From contig NZ_NPKR01000014.1 of assembly GCF_008329535.1 (NCBI RefSeq), positions 1 through 64,000 of the forward strand: a stretch of 64,000 nt of DNA. Direction: 5' to 3'. A program made the translations under genes and the position numbers. Origin of the DNA: Mycolicibacterium sp. P1-18. GTDB lineage: Bacteria; Actinomycetota; Actinomycetes; Mycobacteriales; Mycobacteriaceae. The notes below the pieces were generated by a model. It searched no databases and was not told the DNA's origin. It saw nothing but the letters and a program-made list of their open reading frames with translations. Positions 7,678 through 15,554 of the stretch are shown here, in pieces. Position 1 is the stretch's first letter. Every line of letters begins with the position of its first letter.

Positions 7678-8294
7678 GACAGCGCACTCTCCAAGCTCTT
7701 GACGGTTACGGCGGGATCGGTCGTACGGTCCCCGATGCGGGGATGTGGGCGCGGGCCGGTCGAGGCGGCGGCGACGACGACGATTTCGTCGGCCCTCGGA
7801 CCGTCGGGCACCCGGGTGCTGATGGTCTGATAGTGGCTGCGGGTCGCGGCGTGGTTCTTGTGCCACAGGGGGACGACCAGCGTCTGACCGGCGTCGGCCC
7901 GGGTGTCGGCGAAGCAGATGATCGACTCGCCCTCGAGGAATTCGCGCATCAGATTGCCGAAGTATGGCGTGTGGATCAGTGCTCCGCCGTGCTCGATCTC
8001 GCCGGCGCTGCCCACGATTGCGGCCTTGCCGAATGCCTCGACCGACCCGACTCCGCCAAGGGCGTCGAGCAGTCGGCCGGTGAGCAACCTGGCCAGGATC
8101 GGAGCGATCGTGGCGGTCTCGGGGGACAGGTCGCGGGAGGTCGACGTGCCGATCCACGGGTTGCGCATCACGGCTGCGACGCTGGCCTGCTGGGCGGGAT
8201 GCGCGGGCGACGTGCCGCCTTCGGTGACGACAGCCTCTCGGTAGAGGACGACCTTTCGGAGGCCGACGAGGGCGGCGGATTCGTCTTCTTGCAT
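7674..8294 (-). CDS. DUF1185 'amino acid synthesis' family protein (copy 1)
   Basis: A 206-residue DUF1185 protein and the first gene of the operon. It contains VVLYREAVVTEGGTS, VMRNPWIG and KAAIVGSAGEIEHG, parallel to the second copy, and has an extended C-terminal tail. The ATG at 8294 is supported by TATCGT 6 nt upstream on the minus strand, so the mRNA is probably leaderless. A GntR-type operator overlaps this start. Function is unknown beyond family membership. Confidence 0.8.
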   Translation of the reverse strand: MQEDESAALVGLRKVVLYREAVVTEGGTSPAHPAQQASVAAVMRNPWIGTSTSRDLSPETATIAPILARLLTGRLLDALGGVGSVEAFGKAAIVGSAGEIEHGGALIHTPYFGNLMREFLEGESIICFADTRADAGQTLVVPLWHKNHAATRSHYQTISTRVPDGPRADEIVVVAAASTGPRPHPRIGDRTTDPAVTVKSLESALS

Positions 8295-8330
8295 GCCACA
8301 ACGATAGAGGTTCGTACTGTCTCGGGTCAA
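8289..8330 (-). promoter_or_regulatory. Promoter and operator A of the seven-gene catabolic operon
   Basis: On the minus strand TTGACC (8330-8325), 18 nt, then TATCGT (8306-8301) form a promoter whose start falls on the ATG at 8294. TTGCATGCCACAA (plus strand 8289-8301) overlaps the transcription start and is nearly identical to the sites at 8501, 12461 and 12682. It is an inferred operator for the GntR regulator encoded at 11169. Confidence 0.65.
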
Positions 8331-8467
8331 GGGTGCGAATGATTGAATTGGGCGCTCGAGCCTGGCTCGACCATTGCTGTAATGGCAAAACGCCAGTTCT
8401 AGAGCGTGAGGTGGCCTCAATGTGTTCCACCCCGCCACTGACGCGGCAGCCGATCCGGGCCCTCGCG

Positions 8468-8513
8468 TTGACAGCAAGTTGTGACTGCGCTTACATTCTG
8501 TTGTATGCCACAG
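8468..8513 (+). promoter_or_regulatory. Promoter and operator B of the BCCT transporter operon
   Basis: TTGACA at 8468-8473 and TACATT at 8492-8497 (18-nt spacing) form the promoter. TTGTATGCCACAG at 8501-8513 begins just after the -10 box and differs from operator A at two positions. Binding there would block initiation. The operator role is inferred from repetition and placement. Confidence 0.65.
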
Positions 8514-8554
8514 GATATCCGCCGGTCGGCGTTCGTTCGACGAAGGAGTGTCAG

Positions 8555-10204
8555 ATGATCAACGACCTCGAGGTGTCCACCGTGGCCGTCCCGCCAGAAG
8601 TCGCACCGGAAGCGGGCGAACCGGTCCGCTCGTCGGGGCGGCTGGGAACCGTGTTCTGGACGTCGGTGGGTGTCGCCGCCGTGTTCGTGGCCTGGGCCGT
8701 CTTCTTCACCGAGAACCTCAACTCGGTGACGACGTCGTCGCTGAACTGGGTCACCGGCAGCTTCGGCTGGTTGTACCTGGTGGTGACCCTCGGAATCCTC
8801 GTGCTGCTGGTGTTCCTAGCATTCAGCCCGTTCGGCGACATGCGGTTGGGCAAGGACGACGACCGGCCCGAGTTCAAGACGATCAGCTGGTTGGCCATGA
8901 TCCTGAGCGCGGTGATGGGCATCGGGCTGGTGTCCTACGGTGTCGCCGAACCGATCTCGCACCTCGTCACGCCCCCGCACGGCCTCGCCGCACCCGGGTC
9001 GCCGCAGGCCGCCGTCCGGGCCATGCAGTACTCCTACTTCGACTGGGGGCTGCATGCATGGGCCATCTTCGCGGTGTTCGGCCTGGCCATCGCGTACTCG
9101 ACCTACCGCAAGGGACGACGCACGCTGGTCAGTCAGTTGTTCGTGCCGTTGCTCGGCGACCGCGTCAACGGCCCCATCGGCAAGCTGATCGACGTCATGG
9201 CCGTGTTCGCCACGTTGTTCGGCACGACGACGTCCCTTGGGCTGGGCGCCCTGCAGGTCAACAACGGACTCGCGTCGCTGTTCGGCGTGCCCGTCACCAA
9301 CGCCACGCAGGTCGTCATCATCGCCGCCGTCACGGTGATCTTCACGATGTCCGCCGTGACCGGGGTGAACAAGGGCATCAAGTTCCTCAGCCAGGGCAGC
9401 GCCGTGTTGGCCGTCGGATTGTTCGTCTTCATCCTCGTCGTCGGCCCCGCCGTGTTCATCGCCAACCTGTACGTCGAGTCCCTCGGCACCTGGGCGACCG
9501 ACTTCTTCCGAATGAGCCTGCAGGGCACGGCCTTCGGCGGGCTGGAGTGGATGCAGTGGTGGACCTACTTCATGCTCGCGTGGTGGGTCTCCTGGGGCGC
9601 CTTCGTCGGGGTGTTCCTGGCGAAGATCTCCAAGGGGCGGACCATCCGCGGCTTCATCATGGGCGTGCTGGTGGTACCCAGCGTCGTGTTCTTCACCTGG
9701 TTCACCGTCTTCGGGGGAGCCGCCATCCACGTGGACATGTTCCGCGGCGGCACCATCGCGCAGCGGACGTCGGAAGACATCAACAGCGCCTTCTTCGCCA
9801 CCCTGCAGTACTTCCCCTTCGCCACCGTGACCTCGGTGGTGGCCATCCTGCTCGTCGTGATGTTCTTCGTCTCCGGCGCGGACGCGAACACCTACGTCCT
9901 CGGAATGCTGACGTGCGACGGCACGCTGACGCCGCGGCGCTCCGTCCTCGTCCTCTGGGGCGTTCTCACCGGACTCACCGCCGTCGTCCTGATGTTCGCC
10001 GGGGGACTGAGCGCGCTGCAGAACACGGTGATCGTCGCGTCACTGCCGTTCTTGGTGATCATCGCGGGCTTGACCGTGGCGTTCTGGATGGAGCTGATCG
10101 CCGATCGCCGTGCCGCAGGGGTGCGACCACCCGGCGGACCGCCCGGCATCCCGTCCAACCACGTTGTCCACGAGAACCGTTCGAAGGAAGAAGACCATGT
10201 CTGA
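8555..10204 (+). CDS. BCCT family betaine/quaternary-amine transporter
   Basis: A 549-residue BCCT transporter with about 12 membrane segments. The substrate-site region is clear: GLHAWAIFAVFG near residue 165 and WWVSWGAFVGVFLAKISKGR near residue 345, which carries the tryptophan cluster of BetP/CaiT-type proteins. Members import quaternary ammonium compounds (glycine betaine, choline, carnitine, other betaines), usually with sodium. AAGGAG at 8543-8548 precedes the ATG. The gene is the first of a unit with SnoaL, flavin reductase and GntR genes, so I infer that it imports the substrate of the catabolic enzymes rather than an osmolyte. It lacks the long C-terminal osmosensory extension of BetP. 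Confidence 0.9.
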   Translation: MINDLEVSTVAVPPEVAPEAGEPVRSSGRLGTVFWTSVGVAAVFVAWAVFFTENLNSVTTSSLNWVTGSFGWLYLVVTLGILVLLVFLAFSPFGDMRLGKDDDRPEFKTISWLAMILSAVMGIGLVSYGVAEPISHLVTPPHGLAAPGSPQAAVRAMQYSYFDWGLHAWAIFAVFGLAIAYSTYRKGRRTLVSQLFVPLLGDRVNGPIGKLIDVMAVFATLFGTTTSLGLGALQVNNGLASLFGVPVTNATQVVIIAAVTVIFTMSAVTGVNKGIKFLSQGSAVLAVGLFVFILVVGPAVFIANLYVESLGTWATDFFRMSLQGTAFGGLEWMQWWTYFMLAWWVSWGAFVGVFLAKISKGRTIRGFIMGVLVVPSVVFFTWFTVFGGAAIHVDMFRGGTIAQRTSEDINSAFFATLQYFPFATVTSVVAILLVVMFFVSGADANTYVLGMLTCDGTLTPRRSVLVLWGVLTGLTAVVLMFAGGLSALQNTVIVASLPFLVIIAGLTVAFWMELIADRRAAGVRPPGGPPGIPSNHVVHENRSKEEDHV

Positions 10205-10625
10205 CCACGACACCCGACGTGACCGCATCAGAACGGCATGGGAGGCCGCGTGGGATCGCGGTGACGTCGACGCACTCGACGACGTCCTCGACGCCGACTA
10301 CCGCAGGCACGGCAGTGCCGGAGCGGTTCAGGCGCTCGACGAATTCAAGGCCTCCATCGTCGCCACCCGCTCGGCGTTCCCGGATCTGCTGACCGTCGTC
10401 GACGACATCGTGGTCGAAGGGGATCGGGCCGCAATTCGGTGGCACAGCAAGGGAAGTCACGCGCACTCGTTCCTCGGAGTGCCCGCGACCAAGCGGGAGG
10501 TCGAGGTCAGCGGGGCGACCTTCGCCCGTTTCGACGGCGAGCGCATCGTCGAGGAGTTCGTCACCTGGGATCCGCGCACGCTGCTGACCGCGCTGGGCAT
10601 CATCGCCGTCGGCCGGGATCAGTGA
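10197..10625 (+). CDS. SnoaL-like ester cyclase-fold protein
   Basis: A 142-residue SnoaL/NTF2-fold protein. The segments AWDRGDVDALDDVLDADYRRHG and VVDDIVVEGDRAAIRWHSKG are typical of the 'ester cyclase' group, with the polar residues of the NTF2 pocket. It overlaps the end of the transporter gene by 8 bp and is therefore coupled to it. Such proteins serve as small hydrolases, isomerases or binding proteins; no specific reaction can be assigned. A role on an intermediate of the same catabolic pathway is likely from position. Confidence 0.75.
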   Translation: MSDHDTRRDRIRTAWEAAWDRGDVDALDDVLDADYRRHGSAGAVQALDEFKASIVATRSAFPDLLTVVDDIVVEGDRAAIRWHSKGSHAHSFLGVPATKREVEVSGATFARFDGERIVEEFVTWDPRTLLTALGIIAVGRDQ

Positions 10626-10629
10626 CGCC

Positions 10630-11139
10630 GTGACCGTCGACGACGCGACCACCCGGCCCGACCCCGCGATGATGAAGCAGGTCAACAGGCTCTTCGTCAC
10701 CGGCATCACCGTGGTGACGGCACTGGACGACGACACACCGCGCGGCTTGGCGGTCAACGCCTTCGCCAGCATCTCCCTGGATCCGCCGATGGTGATGGTG
10801 GCCGTGCAGCACACCTCGTCGACGCATGACTGCCTCTATCGAGCGAACCACCTGGCCATCAACATCCTGTCCGTCGACCAGCTCGACGTGGTGAACCGGT
10901 TTGCGGTCAAGTCCGACGACAAGTTCGCCGGCCTCGACTGGCGCCCGGGGCCGCATGGCAGCCCCCTCATCGGGCGCAGCGCCGCCACGATGGAGGCGGA
11001 GATCCGCGAACGGTTGCACGCCAGCACCCACACCGTCTTCATGTGTCGAGTGGTGCACGCCGAGGTGGAGGAGCGGGCTCCCATGGTCTACAGCGCGGGC
11101 AAGTTCTTCGATGGGAGCAATCTGGCTGCCCTAAGCTGA
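10630..11139 (+). CDS. Flavin reductase (FMN-binding split barrel)
   Basis: A 169-residue flavin reductase of the HpaC/TgnA/RutF type. It shows FVTGITVVTALDD at residues 22-34, LAVNAFASISLDPPMVMVAV at 41-60 and SAGKFFDGSN at the C-terminus. These enzymes reduce FMN or FAD with NAD(P)H and supply it to a separate monooxygenase, here most likely the LLM protein encoded at 3633. The GTG at 10630 lies 4 bp after the SnoaL stop. No other flavin monooxygenase of the two-component type is in this island, which strengthens the pairing. Confidence 0.85.
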   Translation: MTVDDATTRPDPAMMKQVNRLFVTGITVVTALDDDTPRGLAVNAFASISLDPPMVMVAVQHTSSTHDCLYRANHLAINILSVDQLDVVNRFAVKSDDKFAGLDWRPGPHGSPLIGRSAATMEAEIRERLHASTHTVFMCRVVHAEVEERAPMVYSAGKFFDGSNLAALS

Positions 11140-11168
11140 CGTCGACCGCAACGACGTAGGGGACCGGG

Positions 11169-11840
11169 ATGAGCAGCACCAACGGATCGGGCAAGGGCTC
11201 GATCCAGTCGCGACTAATCGGAGAAGTCCGGCGTCGCATCATCGCTGGTGAGATCGCTCCGGGCGTCAACATCTCCGAACTCGCCATCGCCGAGGAATTC
11301 GGGGTGAGTCGGACACCGGTCCGCGAGACGTTCAAGCAGCTGCAGACCGAGGGCCTCATCGAGATTCGGCCCCGCGTAGGCACATTCGTGACCACGCCGT
11401 CGCGCCGCGAGGTCACCGAGCTGTTCCAGATGAAGGAACTGCTCGAAGGTGCGGCGGCCCGGTTGCTGGCGCAGCGCGGACGGGTCGCGGAGATCGACCA
11501 GCTCGAGGAGAACCTGCGGCAGGCTGACGTGGCGGTGGCCCGGGACGACCGGGCGAGATACGCCGAGCTCGTGGAGGAGTTCCACGATCTGCTGATCGTC
11601 GGGGCCGACAACCACAAGCTCGAGGCCCACTACCGGATGCTGATGAACCAGCTGGCCTATGCCCGACTGGTGCACACCTCGCTGAGCCAGCCCGGCCGGC
11701 CCCTGCAATCCGACCGGGAGCACCACGTGGTGTTGGACCTGATCGTGGACAAGGACGGCGACAGCGCCGAGCGCGTCATGCGGGAACACGTTCGCGCCAG
11801 CCGGCAGGCGCTGCTGGCCGGACTGCAGCAATCACCCTGA
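11169..11840 (+). CDS. GntR family regulator (FadR/FCD subfamily)
   Basis: A 223-residue GntR regulator. The N-terminal winged helix carries ISELAIAEEFGVSRTPVRET (residues about 36-55), and the C-terminal helical FCD domain binds a small effector, with metal-type residues in EFHDLLIVGADNHKLE and REHHVVLDLI. It is the last gene of the BCCT unit, 29 bp after the flavin reductase, so it would be autoregulated. Four similar near-palindromes lie at the four promoters of the surrounding cluster; I infer these are its sites. The inducer is presumably the catabolic substrate or an intermediate. Confidence 0.88.
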   Translation: MSSTNGSGKGSIQSRLIGEVRRRIIAGEIAPGVNISELAIAEEFGVSRTPVRETFKQLQTEGLIEIRPRVGTFVTTPSRREVTELFQMKELLEGAAARLLAQRGRVAEIDQLEENLRQADVAVARDDRARYAELVEEFHDLLIVGADNHKLEAHYRMLMNQLAYARLVHTSLSQPGRPLQSDREHHVVLDLIVDKDGDSAERVMREHVRASRQALLAGLQQSP

Positions 11841-11851
11841 GCCGTCGACGT

Positions 11852-12406
11852 TCACGACAGTTGGCGTCGAACCCGCTCGACCGTCGTGACGTCGACCAGG
11901 GGGGCGTAGAGCGCCATCGCCTCCAGCGCTCGCTGGTGGTCCCGGTCGGACACTCCTGCGCACGCGTCGGCCACCACCTGGACGTGCACGCCGGCGTCGG
12001 CCGCTGCCAGCGCGGTGGAGAGCACGCAGCAGTCGGTCGCGACCCCGGTCAACACCATCTCGCGGCTGCCATTCATCGCCGCCGCCAGGTCGGGGCCCCA
12101 CTTGCCCAGTGTCGTCGCGCTCACGACCGCGTGCGGCTCGGAGGCGAACTCCGCGGACAGGTCGTATAGCGGATCGTCGGCGGGAATTAGTGCGAACGGC
12201 CACTTTTCGTAGTAGTCGACCCATGCTCCGATCGGATTCGTGGGGGCGACGAACCGCGTGAAGACCACCCGGGGGCCGAACAGCGGCAGCAGCTCCAGCG
12301 TGCCGGCGGCGGCCTCGTCGTACCGGGGTGTGAACCACCCGCTGTCCGGTTGCCGGAAGACCTCCTGCAGATCGATTGCCACCAACCACGGGTCGTCCAT
12401 CGTCAC
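11852..12406 (-). CDS. Isochorismatase-like cysteine hydrolase
   Basis: A 184-residue cysteine hydrolase with the Asp-Lys-Cys triad visible: Asp in VAIDLQEVF (residue 12), Lys in TTLGKWG (near 102) and Cys in GVATDCCVLSTALAA (near 127). Family members hydrolyse amide or carbamoyl groups (nicotinamidase, N-carbamoylsarcosine amidase, ureidoacrylate hydrolase RutB) and some act on isochorismate. It is transcribed alone, convergent with gntR, and has its own copy of the putative GntR operator at 12461. This suggests release of formamide, methylamine or ammonia in the same pathway; that step is inferred. Confidence 0.85.
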   Translation of the reverse strand: MTMDDPWLVAIDLQEVFRQPDSGWFTPRYDEAAAGTLELLPLFGPRVVFTRFVAPTNPIGAWVDYYEKWPFALIPADDPLYDLSAEFASEPHAVVSATTLGKWGPDLAAAMNGSREMVLTGVATDCCVLSTALAAADAGVHVQVVADACAGVSDRDHQRALEAMALYAPLVDVTTVERVRRQLS

Positions 12407-12458
12407 GTTCGGCTCACTTTCGGGGGTAGGGCAACCCCATTATGTCCGATCCTAGAGC

Positions 12459-12473
12459 TGTTGTATGCCAGAA
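12459..12473 (-). promoter_or_regulatory. Operator C upstream of the isochorismatase-like gene
   Basis: TGTTGTATGCCAGAA lies 53 bp upstream of the start at 12406. It shares the TTGTATGCCA core with the BCCT site. On the minus strand CATAAT and TAGGAT, possible -10 boxes, lie downstream of it, so the site would cover the -35 region. Confidence 0.5.
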
Positions 12474-12633
12474 AAGCGGTCATGGATCGCATCCTCCAGC
12501 CCAACGGCTGGCACTCGACGGTAGGGAGCGGGGTGGCCACGAGGCCCTGGTGACGGGTGGTGACGTGGTCGAATGCGTTGTTCGAGAGCAGTATCCGGAT
12601 GGCGTAACGAGCCGGACTCATCGCCGTCACCAA

Positions 12634-12694
12634 GACGTATTGAAATACGTCATTGACCGCGATCCGACGGAGGCATATGGTTTGTGCCATGCAA
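12634..12694 (+). promoter_or_regulatory. Permease promoter with operator D and a second palindrome
   Basis: TTGACC (12653-12658), 17 nt, and TATGGT (12676-12681) form a good promoter. TTGTGCCATGCAA (12682-12694) begins right after the -10 and is the inverse of operator A with one mismatch. Just upstream, GACGTATTgaAATACGTC (12634-12651) is a perfect 8-2-8 inverted repeat, a possible site for another regulator. The rest of 12474-12810 shows nothing else I recognise. Confidence 0.55.
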
Positions 12695-12810
12695 CAGATA
12701 GTGCGGTGGGTCACATCTGGCGCGTAGCGCGGCATCCGTAGGGGCGTCCGGTTGCGGACGGCGACTCCCTTCCCCGAGGGTCATGAACAGCTTCTGTGAA
12801 AGGCAGCCTG

Positions 12811-14271
12811 ATGAAACAGGACGTTCCACCGTCGGTAACCAACGAACTCACTCCCGATCTCGGATACCGCAGCAGCATCACCACGGTCGAACCGTATGGG
12901 GTGGACGCGATCCCCGACTCGGAGCGTCACGGAAAGCCGTTGTCGCAGTTCTTCATCTGGTTCGCTGCCGGGATGAACTTCCCCATCATGGTGCTGGGTT
13001 TCAGCGCGGCGAGCATGGGGCTGTCCCTGATGAGCGCCGTGGCGGCGATCCTGGTCGGCTCGCTGGTGGGCGCCGTGGTGATGGGAATTCTGTCCCGGAT
13101 GGGCGGGCGTCTGGGGGTGGCCCAGCAGATTCAGGCCCGCGGACCACTCGGTTTCTACGGGAACTTCATCCCGGTTGCCTATATCAACGTCTTCGCCGGA
13201 ATCGGTTGGGCGGCAGTCACCGTCATCCTCGGCGCCCAAGCGGCACACGCGCTGGCGCCGGCGATCCCGTACTGGGTGGCAGCCCTCGTGCTCGTGTCGG
13301 TGCAGCTGGTCGTCGCGATTTACGGCTACAACATGATCCACTACCTGCAACGGATCCTGGCGGTCGTGCTCTGCGTCGGATTCCTGGTCATCACCGTCGT
13401 CTCGGTTGCCCGCGGCTACCAGGGCGCGTTCGGGAGCAACCCGGCCGCCACCTACTGGGTCGGCAACGTCGGCGGGTGGGTGACCTTCGCAGGATTCTTC
13501 CTGTCGTTCCTCATCGCCTGGTGGCCGTTCGCCTCGGACTACTCGCGCTACCTGCCGGACCAGGTGGGGGTCAACCGGGCCGCCGGCCTGTGGACGGCCG
13601 TCGGCAACTTCGTCTCGCTGTCGTGGCTCGGCATCGCCGGAGCCATCCTGGGCGGTTCGGCGGCCACCGGGGAGAGCCCCATCGAGGCACTGCAACGCCT
13701 CACCGGCCCGTTCGCCATCCCTGCGCTGCTCACCGTGCTGTTGTCGTCGTTCTCCCAGAACTTCCTCAACGTCTACGGCGGCGCCATCTCCATTCAGACG
13801 CTGCGCATCCCCGTGAGCCGTCGCACCGCCGTCATCTTCATCTGCGTGATCGCCTTCCTCATCAGTCTCTGGGCCGACGAGAACTTCGAGTCGAAGTTCA
13901 AGACGTTCCTGTTCCTGGGCGCGTACCTCATCGCCCCCTTCGGTGCCGTTCTGCTTCTGGATTACGTCCTGAACCGGCGGCACGAGCGAATCGCCGAGCT
14001 GTATGACACCACCCGGATCCTGGAGTGGGGTTTCGTCGCCTGGCTCGTCGGTGCGGTCGCGTCCGTCCCGTTCTGGCAGCTGTCCTTCTACACGGGCCCG
14101 GTCTCCGTCGCGCATCCCGAGTGGGGCGACCTCACCTACTTCGTCGGATTCGCCGTCGCCGCAGTGGCCTTCGTGGCCACATACCGGCTTCCGCCGCTGT
14201 GGCACCGCAGGGCAACCGTGACCGGTGCCCGCGTCGACGCGGCAGTCCCGGTCTCCGAGGTGCGTGGCTGA
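12811..14271 (+). CDS. NCS1 family purine/cytosine-type permease
   Basis: A 486-residue membrane protein of the nucleobase:cation symporter-1 family, with about 12 hydrophobic segments. FFIWFAAGMNFPIMVLGFSA near residue 45 and WWPFASDYSRYLP near residue 240 are typical of cytosine/allantoin/hydantoin permeases. It would import an N-heterocycle across the cytoplasmic membrane. AAAGG at 12799-12803 precedes ATG 12811; an upstream GTG at 12796 is less well placed. The operator at its promoter ties it to the GntR cluster, so it may carry a second substrate or a breakdown product. Confidence 0.88.
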   Translation: MKQDVPPSVTNELTPDLGYRSSITTVEPYGVDAIPDSERHGKPLSQFFIWFAAGMNFPIMVLGFSAASMGLSLMSAVAAILVGSLVGAVVMGILSRMGGRLGVAQQIQARGPLGFYGNFIPVAYINVFAGIGWAAVTVILGAQAAHALAPAIPYWVAALVLVSVQLVVAIYGYNMIHYLQRILAVVLCVGFLVITVVSVARGYQGAFGSNPAATYWVGNVGGWVTFAGFFLSFLIAWWPFASDYSRYLPDQVGVNRAAGLWTAVGNFVSLSWLGIAGAILGGSAATGESPIEALQRLTGPFAIPALLTVLLSSFSQNFLNVYGGAISIQTLRIPVSRRTAVIFICVIAFLISLWADENFESKFKTFLFLGAYLIAPFGAVLLLDYVLNRRHERIAELYDTTRILEWGFVAWLVGAVASVPFWQLSFYTGPVSVAHPEWGDLTYFVGFAVAAVAFVATYRLPPLWHRRATVTGARVDAAVPVSEVRG

Positions 14272-14327
14272 CGCGGGTCGAGTGACGCCCGACGCGGTTA
14301 TCCGACCGCGGAACGGGGAACCGTCCC

Positions 14328-14945
14328 GTGGTGAGCCACCCACCGCAGGACGCATTCGCCACCGACGTCAACCAATGGTCCGACATCCCCGGCTGGTTCC
14401 ACTGGCGTGAAGGCCAGCAGGAAGCCGTCGAGGTGTTCGAGGAGGGCAGCACCTTCGTCGAGGTCGGCTCCTATCTCGGGCGCAGCCTGTGTTCCCTCGC
14501 CGACGTGGTCCGCACCTCGGGACGTGACTTCACCGTCATCGGCGTCGACACCTGTCGCGGCAGCGGCGAAGAGGGACTCGCGAGCGAGAACGCCCACGGT
14601 CCGGCGGTCGAGTACGGCGGTGGGACCTTCGCGGGGCTGCTGCATCGCAACGTGATCGCCTGCGGGTTCGCCGACGACGTCCACGTCTTCATCAGCTCGT
14701 CGCCGAAGGCCGCCGACTTCTTCGTCGACGGCTCGTTGGCGTGGGTGCACCTCGACGCCCGCCACGACTACGACAGCGTCGCGGCCGACGTCGACGCGTG
14801 GCTGCCGAAGGTGAGATCCGGGGGCTGGCTCTCGGGCGACGACTACGACAGCCTGCTCTGGCCGGGCGTCGTGGCCGCGGTGCACGACAAGCTCCCCGGC
14901 GCGCAGGGCTGGTTGACCGCGCAGTGGCGGTGGCTCGTGCCCTAA
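14328..14945 (+). CDS. Class I SAM-dependent methyltransferase-like protein
   Basis: A 205-residue protein with FVEVGSYLGRSLCSLADV near residue 45 as the SAM-binding glycine motif and VIGVDTCRG as the acidic second strand. A later segment, WVHLDARHDYDSVAADVDAW, and SGGWLSGDDYDS match the Methyltransf_24 group. Target unknown. The start is one of two tandem GTG codons (14328, 14331). It follows the permease by 56 bp and could be read through from it. Confidence 0.65.
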   Translation: MVSHPPQDAFATDVNQWSDIPGWFHWREGQQEAVEVFEEGSTFVEVGSYLGRSLCSLADVVRTSGRDFTVIGVDTCRGSGEEGLASENAHGPAVEYGGGTFAGLLHRNVIACGFADDVHVFISSSPKAADFFVDGSLAWVHLDARHDYDSVAADVDAWLPKVRSGGWLSGDDYDSLLWPGVVAAVHDKLPGAQGWLTAQWRWLVP

Positions 14946-15152
14946 GCGGGGCCGCCCGTCGAGGCGACGGCATTCTCCACGCGATCTCCATGCTCTCTTC
15001 ACGTGGCAGGACGCACTGCGATGCATGCTGGGTTCATGCGAATCGGTCACCAGGAAGCGTTGCACCGCAACGACTTGCGAGTGATCCGCCGCAACCCGCC
15101 GCAACGTCCGTCCGCGGCGGGGCCACGTCGGAACGTCGAAGGAGAATGCAGC

Positions 15153-15488
15153 ATGAAACTGGCGAAGATCACCGCACGGGTAGCGATCGCCGGCGCCCTG
15201 AGCGCGGGTGCTCTGGGGCTCGGGGTAGGTGGTGGAACCGCGTTGGCGGACAGCGGCCTTCACCAGGATCGGTGCTTCGGGCACTTCTGCCAGGGCCGGG
15301 GTGACGACGGCCGCCACGACAGGGGTGGCTTCGGGTTCGACGACCGGCGGTGGGATCAGCGCGGGTTCGACGACGGACGCCGTGATCACCGCCCCTTCAG
15401 CTACCGGGGTTCACGTGCGGAGCCGTTCTTCGACCAGGGACGCGGCGTCTGGGGGTTCTGGTTCTTCGGGGTGTTCATTCCGCTGTGA
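15153..15488 (+). CDS. Small secreted Gly/Asp/Arg-rich protein
   Basis: A 111-residue protein with an N-terminal signal peptide (KLAKITARVAIAGALSAGA, cleavage near TALADS) and AAGGAG at 15139-15144. The mature part is rich in Gly, Asp, Arg and Phe, with degenerate repeats around RGGFGFDDRRWDQRGFDDGR, and ends hydrophobic with GVWGFWFFGVFIPL. It is probably a cell-envelope or secreted protein. I do not recognise a function. Confidence 0.65.
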   Translation: MKLAKITARVAIAGALSAGALGLGVGGGTALADSGLHQDRCFGHFCQGRGDDGRHDRGGFGFDDRRWDQRGFDDGRRDHRPFSYRGSRAEPFFDQGRGVWGFWFFGVFIPL

Positions 15489-15554
15489 GTCCGGCGCAGC
15501 CGCCGAACCGCGACGCAAGCCACCCCCGACGAACATCACCGAAAGGTTCCTATC

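Noticed and set aside
12403..12735. A 110-codon minus-strand frame over the permease/isochorismatase intergenic region
   Set aside because: Composition is not typical, and the region contains two operators and a promoter; it looks regulatory.
3236..14271. A RutABCDEFG pyrimidine pathway
   Set aside because: Enzyme classes overlap (LLM oxygenase, isochorismatase, alpha/beta hydrolase, flavin reductase, permease), but RutC and RutE-like genes are absent, and a BCCT transporter and DUF1185 genes are present, so I treat it only as an analogy.
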